This document shows, piece after piece, positions 26,031-33,654 of a DNA stretch of 42,040 nt. The number at the start of each line of letters is the position of its first letter. The first letter of the stretch is position 1. The DNA is from CAZWCX01 sp964632945 (GTDB taxonomy: Bacteria; Planctomycetota; MHYJ01; WSZJ01; CAZWCX01): the NCBI GenBank assembly GCA_964632945.1, contig CAZWCX010000060.1, positions 1 to 42,040 of the forward strand, read 5' to 3'. The notes beneath the pieces were generated by a model. That model made no database searches. It was not told where the DNA came from and saw nothing but the letters and a program-made list of their open reading frames with translations. The translations under genes and the position numbers were made by a program.

Positions 26031-26483
26031 ATGAAGCGACAGATTCAGGCCATTGGAATGCTCCACATCGTGGAGGGGTTCATTATCGGTTGCCTTGCTT
26101 TCGGCTGCCTGTTGATTTCGGCGGTGATTTTCCTGTTTGCTATGAATGCGACGGGCTCTCCGAAGGAGTCTGCGGAGTCGGCGAGGACCGCGATACTCGC
26201 CGGCTCGGCGGTGTGGGTGGGATTCGCGGCGGCCTTGGGAGGCTTTGCCTGGTTTCTTGTGGCTCTGGGCAACGCGCTCCGCTCGGGCAGACCCTGGGCT
26301 CGAACGGCGGGGATGGTGCTGAGTATCTTCCGGTTGTGGAACTTCCCGGTCCATACCCTCACGGGGGCCTGGACCCTCTCCGTGCTCACGGATCCCGAAG
26401 CGATCGAGTGGTTCGCCGCCGGGAGTCCATCCACCCGTGCCGGGTCGATCGACCGCGCAAGGCCGGGTGCGCTCGCTGCCTGA
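26031..26483 (+). CDS. Small integral membrane protein, unknown
   Basis: 150 residues with about three hydrophobic helices: GMLHIVEGFIIGCLAFGCLL (about 9-38), AILAGSAVWVGFAAALGGFAWFL (about 57-80) and a weaker one (about 93-115). A polar C-terminus follows. I recognise no family. The start ATG 26031 has GGAGAGGGAGAA upstream; upstream in-frame codons are open but look non-coding. The next gene, the thioredoxin-fold lipoprotein, starts 48 nt after this stop, so they are probably one operon and may act together at the membrane. Confidence 0.72.
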   Translation: MKRQIQAIGMLHIVEGFIIGCLAFGCLLISAVIFLFAMNATGSPKESAESARTAILAGSAVWVGFAAALGGFAWFLVALGNALRSGRPWARTAGMVLSIFRLWNFPVHTLTGAWTLSVLTDPEAIEWFAAGSPSTRAGSIDRARPGALAA

Positions 26484-26530
26484 TTGGCTGGACCCTGGAG
26501 AGTCGAACACGGTCTTCCGGAGGGTAACGC

Positions 26531-27142
26531 ATGAAATCCTGGATCCTTGCGCTTCCCCTCGCGTTTCTCGTCACCGGCTGCCTCTCCCACATGCCGACCG
26601 ATCGTGATCCGGTGCATGCACGGGACATTCGCTGGTCCCCCGACTTTGCCTCCGCTCAGCGGGAAGCCGCCGCGAGCGAGCGGCCGGTGCTGGTCTGCAT
26701 GATCGGCGGGGACATTCTCGATCAGTGCTGAATCGGCGGCGCCCTGCTCCGGGACGGAGCCCTGTCCGACCCGCGCGTGATCCGCATGGCCAACGAGGAA
26801 CTCGTGCCGGTGTGGCTCGATGTCCGGACCACCGCAGTTCCCGATGTGCCGGCCCTGGCCGCGGACAAGCTGGTGGTTTCTCTCGATGCCGATCGGAGGG
26901 TGTCGGCCGGGTTCTCGCGGACGTTTCTGGTCCGGAGCGTGGTGACCAGTCCGGACGGGAAGGTGCTCCTCAATCCGGAGGACGTCGGCGGCGGCGCCCC
27001 GATCACGCAGGGAGACGATTACGTGCGGATGCTCCGGGGCGCGCTCAACCGTTGGGCGCTGATGCCCCGTGATTCCCGCGCGGGTGCGCGCGCCCGGGGT
27101 GCGGCGGTTGCGCCGGCGCCGATTTCCGCGGACGCCCGCTGA
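26531..27142 (+). CDS. Thioredoxin-fold lipoprotein, probable selenoprotein (in-frame UGA at codon 67)
   Basis: Read through one TGA (26729-26731), this frame encodes 203 residues. MKSWILALPLAFLVTGC is a lipoprotein signal with lipobox VTGC (C17). Residues 45-56 (AASERPVLVCMI) resemble the first strand of thioredoxin-7/DUF255 domains. After the UGA, LSDPRVIRMANEELVPVWLDV matches the family's following helix and strand, and TSPDGKVLL its later hairpin. Counting back from the SDP element, the UGA falls where these proteins have the first, nucleophilic Cys of CxxC; the residues after it read IGG. The frame stays open 136 codons beyond the UGA, and a SECIS-like hairpin follows. The start ATG 26531 has GGAGGG. 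The protein is probably a membrane-attached redox or peroxidase-like protein. Alternatives are a nonsense pseudogene, a sequencing error, or a real 66-residue product. Confidence 0.7.
26746..26760 (+). promoter_or_regulatory. SECIS-like hairpin downstream of the in-frame UGA
   Basis: GCTCC (26746-26750) and GGAGC (26756-26760) form a perfect 5-bp stem with apical loop GGGAC. The loop begins 19 nt after the UGA, and its first two bases are G. Known bacterial SECIS elements have a short stem whose apical loop starts roughly 16-37 nt past the UGA and carries G in the first two positions. In E. coli fdhF the distance is about 18 nt. A weaker lower helix of G-U and G-C pairs (26738-26741 with 26763-26766) is possible across an internal loop. 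Confidence 0.5.
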
Positions 27143-27181
27143 GGCCCAAGGGACGCGGAGTGCGCTCGACCCCTCGGGTTG

Positions 27182-30100
27182 CTATTCTGCGGCGGCCCTT
27201 CGCCGCTCGGGTCCGCCCCCGAGGTGGGACCACGGGCGGCCGGGGTGCGCACCCCGGGTGTGGATGGAGTACACCGCCCGCTCGTCGCCGCAGCCGAAGA
27301 CGATCTCGGGGACCCCGTCGCCGTCCAGGTCGGCGACCGCCGGTCCTCCGGTGATGGCATGTCCTGCCGTGTGCTTCCACCGGAGCGCGCCGTCGGCTTG
27401 CCAGACGAACAGGGTGCCGTTCGCGGTGCCGGCAATGACTTCCGCGTGTCCGTCTCCGTCGAGATCCGCGGCGAGCGGGCCGGCGCTGATCGGCGCGCCC
27501 GTCGAGCCCTGCCAGCGGACCTCGCCGTCGGACCGACGGATCGCACGGACTTGCGCGCCGGCGGCGATCAGCACCGTGTCCGCATCGGGACCGGGCGCGG
27601 GCGGCGTGCGGATGGGGGTACCCATCGAATGCGACCAGATCACGCCGCCGTCGAGGCCCCGGATCCGCACGAGCCGTCCGTCCACCGTACCGGCGATCCA
27701 GTCCATTGCGTCGGCACGATCCTCTGACGGTGTGGGGCACGGGGACACGCGAATTCCGGCGCCGACCTCCGCCGACCAGCGGATTTCGCCGGTGGCGCCC
27801 GACCGCAAGTGGACGCTCCGACCCGCGACGGAGGCCGTGAGGATTTCCGGCGTGCCGTCGCCGTCGACGTCGGCGACCGCGGGGGCGGCATCGACCGCTT
27901 CTTCCTGCCGATGCATCCACAGGACCGACCCGTCTCGTCCCGAGAGGCAGAAGACGTTGCCCGACCAGTCGCCCCCGAGGACCTCGGGACCCGGCGCGGG
28001 ATGTACGTCGGCGATCCTCGTGGGTCCGTTCACCGGGCCCGGTGCCCGCCAGGTCCATCGTAGCGCCCCGGTCGCGCCCTCGAGGCATTCCACGCGGCCC
28101 GGTTGCCACGCGCCGAGGACCACCTCGGGGCGACCGTCTCCATCCAGGTCGGCCGCCTGAGGATCGGATGCGGAGTCCCCCGCGACCCGGGCGGTCCAGA
28201 GCGGCCGTCCGTCCGAACCCGCGAGCGCGTAGACGTTTTCCCTCGGCCCGCGGACGGCCACCGCGAGGATCTCCGCGAGGCCGTCGCCGTCCACGTCGAT
28301 CACTTGCGGATGGGCCCGGAGTTGGTCGGCAACCTCGAATCGCCACTGCATGCGGCTTCCCCGCAGGCACCGGATGTTCACGTCCCGGCATCCTGCCAAC
28401 AGATCGACCACGCCGTCGCCGTCCACGTCGCTCGCCACGACGTCGAGGGGTTGCGACTCCAGATTCTCCCGCCACAAGACCGCGCCGGTGCCGGCATCCA
28501 GATGGAGGAGTTCACCCGATGCCAGTCCGAAGATCGCCCGTGGCGGACGGCTGCCCGTTGCCGCAACGAGCAGGGGCGCGCAGGAGGCGGGCGCGCCGAG
28601 ATTCGCCCGCCACCTCACCCGGCGTTCCGCCAGGGACAGGCAGATCGCCTCCTCGGAAGCCAGGGCCGCGAACAACTCGTCGATGCCGTCCCCGTCCACG
28701 TCCAGGGCGGCGGGACCGTACGCCGCGGCCGCGCCGAGCGCGCCACGCGCGGGCGAGTCGATCCAGGGGGGGGAAAGCAGGATCCATTCCCCCTCGCGCG
28801 TCAATCCGACCGCGCCCCAGACCGGATGGGGACCTTCGATCCGCACCGCCGCCAGGGGGGAGTGCACCGTTGTCGACCTCAGTTCGTGACTGGCCAGATT
28901 CGAACCGGTCGCGCCATCCCGAATGACGAGGAAGCTCCCCTGAACGATCGCCAGCGCAGGAGGCCGGTCCTTCGTTCCCGGTACGCGAGTGCCCACGACA
29001 TGCTCCGCTCCGGATTCGGATTCGGCCTCCCAGATCGTCCGCCGGTCCGGGAGAGCGAGACAGACGAGGCGACCGTCGTCGCGAGCCACCAAGAGCTCCG
29101 GGCGGTCGTCGCCGTCGAAACTCGCGGCCAGGGGCGCAAGGCCCGCGCCGATCCCTTCGAGGCTCCCGAGGACTTCTCCGCTTGCGGCCGCCCGCACGAT
29201 CATCCCGCGATCCCGCTCGTGGATCAGGATCTCCGGCGTCCCGTCACCGTCGAGATCCAGGATCGCGGGCGGTCCGAGCAGGGGCGTGGTGTGGGCCCAA
29301 AGAGGCGCGATCCGGTCTTGCATCCCTTCGGGCATCACGGTCGATCCCGCATAGAGGGCCAACCGACCCTGTCCGACGTCGATGTTGCCCCAGGCCAGCA
29401 CTTCGAGCCGGCCGTCGCCGTCGGTGTCGAGGGTCAAGCAACCGTACGCCCCGGCGGCGCGCCAGGCCAGCCTTCGGGGCAGGCTGAAGCGAACGCGCTC
29501 TTCGCCGTCCGGCGGTATCGACACGCTCCGCGTGGATGCCGCATATCCCGGCCGGACGGCGCGCAGCCGGTAGTCCCCGGCCGGCAGGACTCGCCGCTCC
29601 TGCGGGGCGCTGAATCGCTCGGTCGCCCACGCTCCTTCCGGATATCGGGTCGCCTCCACCGCCATGGGGTCCGGCGTCCCCTCGATGGTCAGGAACCCGG
29701 TGAGAGGTTCGAGTTCCCGGTCGACCACCGCGACGGCCCCGGGCGTCACGGTCAGGGCGAGAAGCGAAGTCCGGTATCCGTCGAGGACGAAGGCAAGGTC
29801 GTGACGGCCCCGGGAGATGTCGAGGCGATCGACCGGCGTGGTCCGCCCGGTTTCCTTCCCGTCGAGGAGGATCCGCGCCCCCGCCGGACGGGAGGTGAGG
29901 CGGAGAAAACCGGGTCGCGTCGCCTGCCAGCCCCACGCGGCCGCGATCACCGCCATGACGGCGGTGGTCGCCACCGCCGCGGCCCGGTGCCGCATCAGCC
30001 AGCGGTGCAATCGATACGCAGGTCCCGGCGGCCGGGCCAGGACCGGCTCTCCGCGGGTGAACCGGCGCAGGTCCTCCGCCATCGCCCCCGCGGTCGGGTA

Positions 30101-31081
30101 CCGCCGCGTCGGATCCTTCTCCATCGCCTTCAGGACGATCTGCTCGAGGTCGGCCGGAATCTCCGGACGCAGCCGACGCAGCGGGGTGGGCGCCTCCTCG
30201 AAGACCTTGCGCATCACCGCGACCGCCGTGGATCCGGAAAAGGGGGGGAGCCCCGTGATCACCCGATACAGGGTCGCGCCGAGCGAGTAGACATCCATGC
30301 GCCGGTCGCCGTGCGCGGACTGGCCCGCCGCCTGCTCCGGCGACATGTAGGTGGGGGTGCCCAGGACATCGCCCGATTGGGTCGCCCCCTCGGTGCCCAT
30401 CTCCTTGACCAGGCCGAAGTCGGTCACATACGCCTTGTCTCCCGCGGCGACCAGGATGTTCTCCGGCTTGATGTCGCGGTGGATGAGGTCGTGGTCATGG
30501 GCGTAGTCCAGCGCCTTGGCGACCTGCAAAAAGAGCCTTGCCGCACGAGACGGGGAGAGCGGCTCCGACCGGCAGAGCGCGGTCAGGCTGACCCCCTCGA
30601 CGTACTCCATGGCGTAGAAATAGTTCCCGCGATCCTCGCCGAGGTCGTGAATCTTGACGATGTTGTCGTGGTGCAGCCGCGCAGCAGCGCCGGCCTCGCG
30701 TCGGAATCGGCGGATCGACTCCTCGTCGGGCGTGCGGTAGGCCGGGAGGACCTTGAGGGCGACGTGCCGGTCCAACCCCTCTTGGACCGCCTCGTAGACC
30801 ACACCCATGCCGCCGCGACCGATCTCGCGCAGGATCCGGTACGCGCCCAGGCGGGCGGCGGGGGGGCGGAACAGCGTACTCCCATCGCTGCCGCCGGTAC
30901 CCACGGACGGTCCCGTCGGCCCGCAGGATCGGTCGACTCGTGTACGATCGTCCGGCTCCTCTCCGGGGAGTTCGGGGCTCGACTGCCGGATCGTAGGCTC
31001 CTCGTTTCCGGATGCGGGCCCGGTCGGGATCGGCAGGGAGGGCGGGTCTTCAGGCACGATCGGGTCTCTTTCGGGGCTCAA
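27182..31081 (-). CDS. Serine/threonine protein kinase with PEGA and FG-GAP repeats
   Basis: 1299 residues. After a Pro/Ser-rich N-terminus, the kinase domain spans about 80-345: EIGRGGMGVVYEA, VALKVL, HRDIKPENIL (about 200), DFGLV (about 221) and GTPTYMSPEQ. A transmembrane helix lies at about 362-382 (AVATTAVMAVIAAAWGW). Then come PEGA-type beta repeats (SRPAGARILLDGKETGRTTP). The last roughly 780 residues hold about ten Asp-rich FG-GAP/VCBS motifs (such as DLDGDGTPEIL, DVDGDGVVDLL) mixed with PQQ-propeller-like strands (GEVRWQGSTG), probably an extracytoplasmic beta-propeller. The start is TTG 31081, preceded by a strong GGAGGA at 6 nt; no ATG fits better. It is convergent with the thioredoxin-fold gene, 39 nt apart, and is probably a receptor kinase. 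Confidence 0.88.
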   Translation of the reverse strand: MSPERDPIVPEDPPSLPIPTGPASGNEEPTIRQSSPELPGEEPDDRTRVDRSCGPTGPSVGTGGSDGSTLFRPPAARLGAYRILREIGRGGMGVVYEAVQEGLDRHVALKVLPAYRTPDEESIRRFRREAGAAARLHHDNIVKIHDLGEDRGNYFYAMEYVEGVSLTALCRSEPLSPSRAARLFLQVAKALDYAHDHDLIHRDIKPENILVAAGDKAYVTDFGLVKEMGTEGATQSGDVLGTPTYMSPEQAAGQSAHGDRRMDVYSLGATLYRVITGLPPFSGSTAVAVMRKVFEEAPTPLRRLRPEIPADLEQIVLKAMEKDPTRRYPTAGAMAEDLRRFTRGEPVLARPPGPAYRLHRWLMRHRAAAVATTAVMAVIAAAWGWQATRPGFLRLTSRPAGARILLDGKETGRTTPVDRLDISRGRHDLAFVLDGYRTSLLALTVTPGAVAVVDRELEPLTGFLTIEGTPDPMAVEATRYPEGAWATERFSAPQERRVLPAGDYRLRAVRPGYAASTRSVSIPPDGEERVRFSLPRRLAWRAAGAYGCLTLDTDGDGRLEVLAWGNIDVGQGRLALYAGSTVMPEGMQDRIAPLWAHTTPLLGPPAILDLDGDGTPEILIHERDRGMIVRAAASGEVLGSLEGIGAGLAPLAASFDGDDRPELLVARDDGRLVCLALPDRRTIWEAESESGAEHVVGTRVPGTKDRPPALAIVQGSFLVIRDGATGSNLASHELRSTTVHSPLAAVRIEGPHPVWGAVGLTREGEWILLSPPWIDSPARGALGAAAAYGPAALDVDGDGIDELFAALASEEAICLSLAERRVRWRANLGAPASCAPLLVAATGSRPPRAIFGLASGELLHLDAGTGAVLWRENLESQPLDVVASDVDGDGVVDLLAGCRDVNIRCLRGSRMQWRFEVADQLRAHPQVIDVDGDGLAEILAVAVRGPRENVYALAGSDGRPLWTARVAGDSASDPQAADLDGDGRPEVVLGAWQPGRVECLEGATGALRWTWRAPGPVNGPTRIADVHPAPGPEVLGGDWSGNVFCLSGRDGSVLWMHRQEEAVDAAPAVADVDGDGTPEILTASVAGRSVHLRSGATGEIRWSAEVGAGIRVSPCPTPSEDRADAMDWIAGTVDGRLVRIRGLDGGVIWSHSMGTPIRTPPAPGPDADTVLIAAGAQVRAIRRSDGEVRWQGSTGAPISAGPLAADLDGDGHAEVIAGTANGTLFVWQADGALRWKHTAGHAITGGPAVADLDGDGVPEIVFGCGDERAVYSIHTRGAHPGRPWSHLGGGPERRRAAAE
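28430..28455. repeat. 26-bp exact repeat, copy in FG-GAP kinase
   Basis: Identical to 25518-25543 in the intergenic remnant. Here it encodes part of QPLDVVAS within an FG-GAP repeat. Confidence 0.85.
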
Positions 31082-31603
31082 CCATCTTCCTCCAGTCTAG
31101 GAGGTCGAAGCCGATTCGGGAAGGAATGGGATTACACGGGAGACACTTCTTCTCCTCAAAGGTGCTTCCGCGCCAGGGCAGGACGGTCGATCCGGCGAGT
31201 CGGGAGGAGCCGGATGCACCTGTGAAACGGAACGGTCGTTCGATCGGAGTGTCGCTGCCGGCATGGAAAACGGCCGGCGCGGAGCGTGGGGTTCGCGGCG
31301 ACCGCGCGGAGGTGGTTCCGCGTCCCGGGTTCCGACGAGGATCGATCGCCCCGGCGATCCGCCGCGGCCCGTGCCGATTCACGGTTCGACACGTCGCCTG
31401 GGTCTTCCCCTCCCGCCTGCCTCGGCCACCCCGCCCCGAATTCTCCCGTCTTGCTGGTCCGGAGTTCCCGTCCGTGCTAACCTGAGCGTCGCCGGGGACC
31501 GTCCCGCGTGGGGCCGGGAGAGGCCCGCTTGACCAGTTGCCGCAGACGTTGCGGAATCCCGCGCTGCGGGAATCCGGAATCCGCCCCGCCAGGAGCCAAG
31601 TCC
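31082..31603. other. 522-bp intergenic region, no gene recognised
   Basis: This lies between the divergent FG-GAP kinase (minus) and the small conserved protein (plus). Open frames here translate to Arg/Gly/Pro-rich shadows. The kinase's Shine-Dalgarno (about 31088-31093) sits at its left edge. Nothing else was seen. Confidence 0.6.
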
Positions 31604-31909
31604 ATGCGATTCGTCATGAAGGTCAGTCTGCCCGTCGAGAAGTTCAACGCGGCCGTTCGGGACGGAAGCGCAGGTCGGAAGATCCAACAGATTCTGGAAC
31701 GTACCAAGCCGGAGGCGGCCTACTTCTGGGAAGAAGACGGGAAGCGAGGCGGAATCCTGGTGGTCCAAATTGAGAAGGAATCACAGATCCCCGCGCTCGC
31801 CGAACCCTGGTTTCTGTGGTTCGACGCCGCGGTGCATCTCCATCCGGCCATGAGACCGGAAGACCTGGCTGCGGCCGGCCTGGAGGAACTCGGTCGCGCC
31901 TACGCATAG
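31604..31909 (+). CDS. Small conserved protein, possible dimeric alpha/beta-barrel
   Basis: 101 residues: MRFVMKVSLPVEKFNAAVRDG, then KIQQILERTKPEAAYFWEEDGKRGG, LVVQIEKESQIPALAEPWFLWFDAAV, and PEDLAAAGLEEL. The alternation of strand and amphipathic helix and the overall length fit a small ferredoxin-like (dimeric alpha/beta-barrel, YCII/DUF3303-like) fold. I know similar unnamed bacterial proteins but no function. Start ATG 31604 has AGGAG 9 nt upstream; the frame is open upstream without a site. It stands alone, and a hairpin (31926-31964) follows its stop. Confidence 0.75.
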   Translation: MRFVMKVSLPVEKFNAAVRDGSAGRKIQQILERTKPEAAYFWEEDGKRGGILVVQIEKESQIPALAEPWFLWFDAAVHLHPAMRPEDLAAAGLEELGRAYA

Positions 31910-31925
31910 GCGCAGCCGTCCTCCC

Positions 31926-31964
31926 GCGGATCCAGGTTGCGAGCCTCGACACGCGAGGATCCGC
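31926..31964 (+). terminator. Hairpin after the small conserved protein gene
   Basis: GCGGATCC (31926-31933) pairs with GGATCCGC (31957-31964), a perfect 8-bp stem with a 23-nt loop that can form a competing CCTC/GAGG helix. It starts 16 nt past the stop. There is no T-run. Confidence 0.35.
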
Positions 31965-32145
31965 TCCGCTCCCGGTGGCGAAGACCCGTGGGATGCAGCC
32001 GGGTTCCCGTAGTCCCGGCCCCCAGCGGCACCCCCCCCCGGCGTCTCAGAGGCGCCTGCCGGTCTTTTTCTCCGTCGGAGATCGCCGCGCGGAAGCTCGG
32101 GGGGGGCGGATCCGTGGCAGGCGGCCGTGGCCGCTCCCCCCGCCT

Positions 32146-33465
32146 TCACCGCTTCGGGTTCAGCAGGTTGCGCCAGGCGGATCGGTGTTGTTCGCGGGTG
32201 GCCGCGGTCCACTGCGCGGGCATCGGCGGCCCGGATTCGCCGGTCACGGCGCGCAGTGCGCTGTTCACGTTGCCGGCCAGGATCGGCGCGTTGTGAACCG
32301 CCGCTTCATGGGCGGGATCCGCGGCCGGGGGGAAGGCGTCGATCAGGATCTGGGCTGCCTTGACCCGGGCCGGGTCACCTGCGCGCGCGACGATGCGCTC
32401 GATCGCCTCGGTGGCGGCGAAGGTGACGACGTCGGCACTTCCGCGCTGCGCGTGGGGGCGGAGGGCTTCGAGCATCCCGGCATCCCCGCACGTCCCCAGC
32501 GCCTCGATGCCCGCGGCCAGTTCCTTTCCGAAGTCCAGCTTGGCGATCTTGTCCCGGATCAACGCCGCCGGGGCGGGGTCGCCGGCGTCGCGGCACACAT
32601 TCAGGAATTCCGTCCGGAAGAGGACCGAAGGGCTCTCGAGCTGCCGGGCGGCGCGGCTCACGAGTTCCTTCGGGGCGAATTTCCCGAGACACTGGAGTGC
32701 GCGATGTCGGACCGCGCCGTCCGGGTCCTCGAGCAAGGCGACGAATCGGGGGACCGGCGCCGAATCGGCGTCGGAGCGCCGTCGCCACTCCTCCAGCGCC
32801 AGCGCGCGGGTCTCGGCAACCGGGTCCTCCAGTCGCTCGGCCAGGCTGGGCGGCGTGGCATCCGGCAGCGTTTGCATCCGCTCGCGGGCCTCCCAGGCGA
32901 ACTCCCAGGGGTCTTTGCCCTTGGCCAGGGCGGCGAGTTCCGTCCTGGCCTTGGCCGCCGCCCCGTCCGTCATCAACTTGGTGGCCTTGGTCATTTTCGC
33001 CAGCAGGGGCTTGATCGAGGCCTCGGGCTTCTTGATCTTCCCGGCCGCCTCGCGGATGGAGCGCGCCAGCCACCGCGCCTGCCGGCCTGGGCGGTCGAGT
33101 ACGGCCAGCGTGGAAGGGTGCAGGATGAGCAGGGCCGGGGGAGTCGCCCCGAGGTCGTATCGCAGGATCATCCGTTCGGCGGCGAGGTCGGCGGGGCTTC
33201 CGGACTCGTCCCGATCCATCCATAGCCAGACCGCCGCGTCGTACACCGGGGCGAGTTCCGCGCTGGGCAATTCATCCCTCTCCGCCTGCTCGGACATGGA
33301 ATTCTGGGTGCGGAGGTAAACAACGATCGGCCGACCGCTGCGCAGGGCCTCGCGACGGGCGCCGGTGAACTCGAGGCGCCATGGGGGGCCCTGGACGGGT
33401 TGCTGGGCGGCTGCGGCGCCGTTCCACGAGCACGCAAGCAGCACCACGGACAGAATGCGCACCAT
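32146..33465 (-). CDS. Secreted thioredoxin-like plus HEAT-repeat protein lacking the active Cys
   Basis: 439 residues with a signal peptide (MVRILSVVLLACSWNGAAAA, cut near AAAQQ). Residues about 25-130 read like a thioredoxin-7 domain: FTGARREALRSGRPIVVYLRT, then SAELAPVYDAAVWLWMDRD, then TPPALLILHPSTLAVLD. At the CxxC site the sequence is NSMS, so both redox cysteines are missing. The rest (about 190-380) is a set of HEAT-like helical repeats, such as AVRHRALQCLGKFAPKELVSRAAR. It is probably a binding or sensing protein outside the cytoplasm with no redox activity. The start ATG 33465 follows a strong GGAGGACCG; earlier in-frame codons look non-coding. A promoter-like pair lies at 33504-33533. 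The amidase gene is 189 nt upstream. Confidence 0.75.
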   Translation of the reverse strand: MVRILSVVLLACSWNGAAAAQQPVQGPPWRLEFTGARREALRSGRPIVVYLRTQNSMSEQAERDELPSAELAPVYDAAVWLWMDRDESGSPADLAAERMILRYDLGATPPALLILHPSTLAVLDRPGRQARWLARSIREAAGKIKKPEASIKPLLAKMTKATKLMTDGAAAKARTELAALAKGKDPWEFAWEARERMQTLPDATPPSLAERLEDPVAETRALALEEWRRRSDADSAPVPRFVALLEDPDGAVRHRALQCLGKFAPKELVSRAARQLESPSVLFRTEFLNVCRDAGDPAPAALIRDKIAKLDFGKELAAGIEALGTCGDAGMLEALRPHAQRGSADVVTFAATEAIERIVARAGDPARVKAAQILIDAFPPAADPAHEAAVHNAPILAGNVNSALRAVTGESGPPMPAQWTAATREQHRSAWRNLLNPKR

Positions 33466-33503
33466 CGGTCCTCCGGAAGCACGGGACCCGTCGAGCGCCC
33501 CCG

Positions 33504-33533
33504 ATGCTAACCCCCGGGGTCTCGGCGCTGCAA
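33504..33533 (-). promoter_or_regulatory. Sigma-70-like promoter of the Trx-like/HEAT gene
   Basis: On the minus strand, TTGCAG (33533-33528) and TAGCAT (33509-33504) are separated by 18 bp, ending 38 nt before the ATG. The same -10 hexamer and spacing occur at 35205-35210 before the B3/B4 gene. Confidence 0.45.
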
Positions 33534-33576
33534 GGGTTCGTGCGGGATGGGGCGAAGGTGGCACGACGCGACCGGT

Positions 33577-33614
33577 CGGCCCGCGCCGGGGCCCCGTGCG
33601 ATCCACGCGGGCCG
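33577..33614 (-). terminator. Hairpin after the amidase gene
   Basis: CGGCCCGCG (33577-33585) pairs perfectly with CGCGGGCCG (33606-33614) over a 20-nt loop that has its own CGGGGC/GCCCCG potential. It starts 40 nt past the amidase stop on the minus strand. There is no T-run. Confidence 0.4.
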
Positions 33615-33654
33615 CGAGGATCCATCTGCCCCTTGGCGCGGGTTCGAGGAGGTT

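Noticed and set aside
26481..26483. Read-through of the membrane protein's TGA as a second selenocysteine
   Set aside because: The frame closes again at the next gene's ATG region after about 15 codons with no conserved domain; a normal stop.
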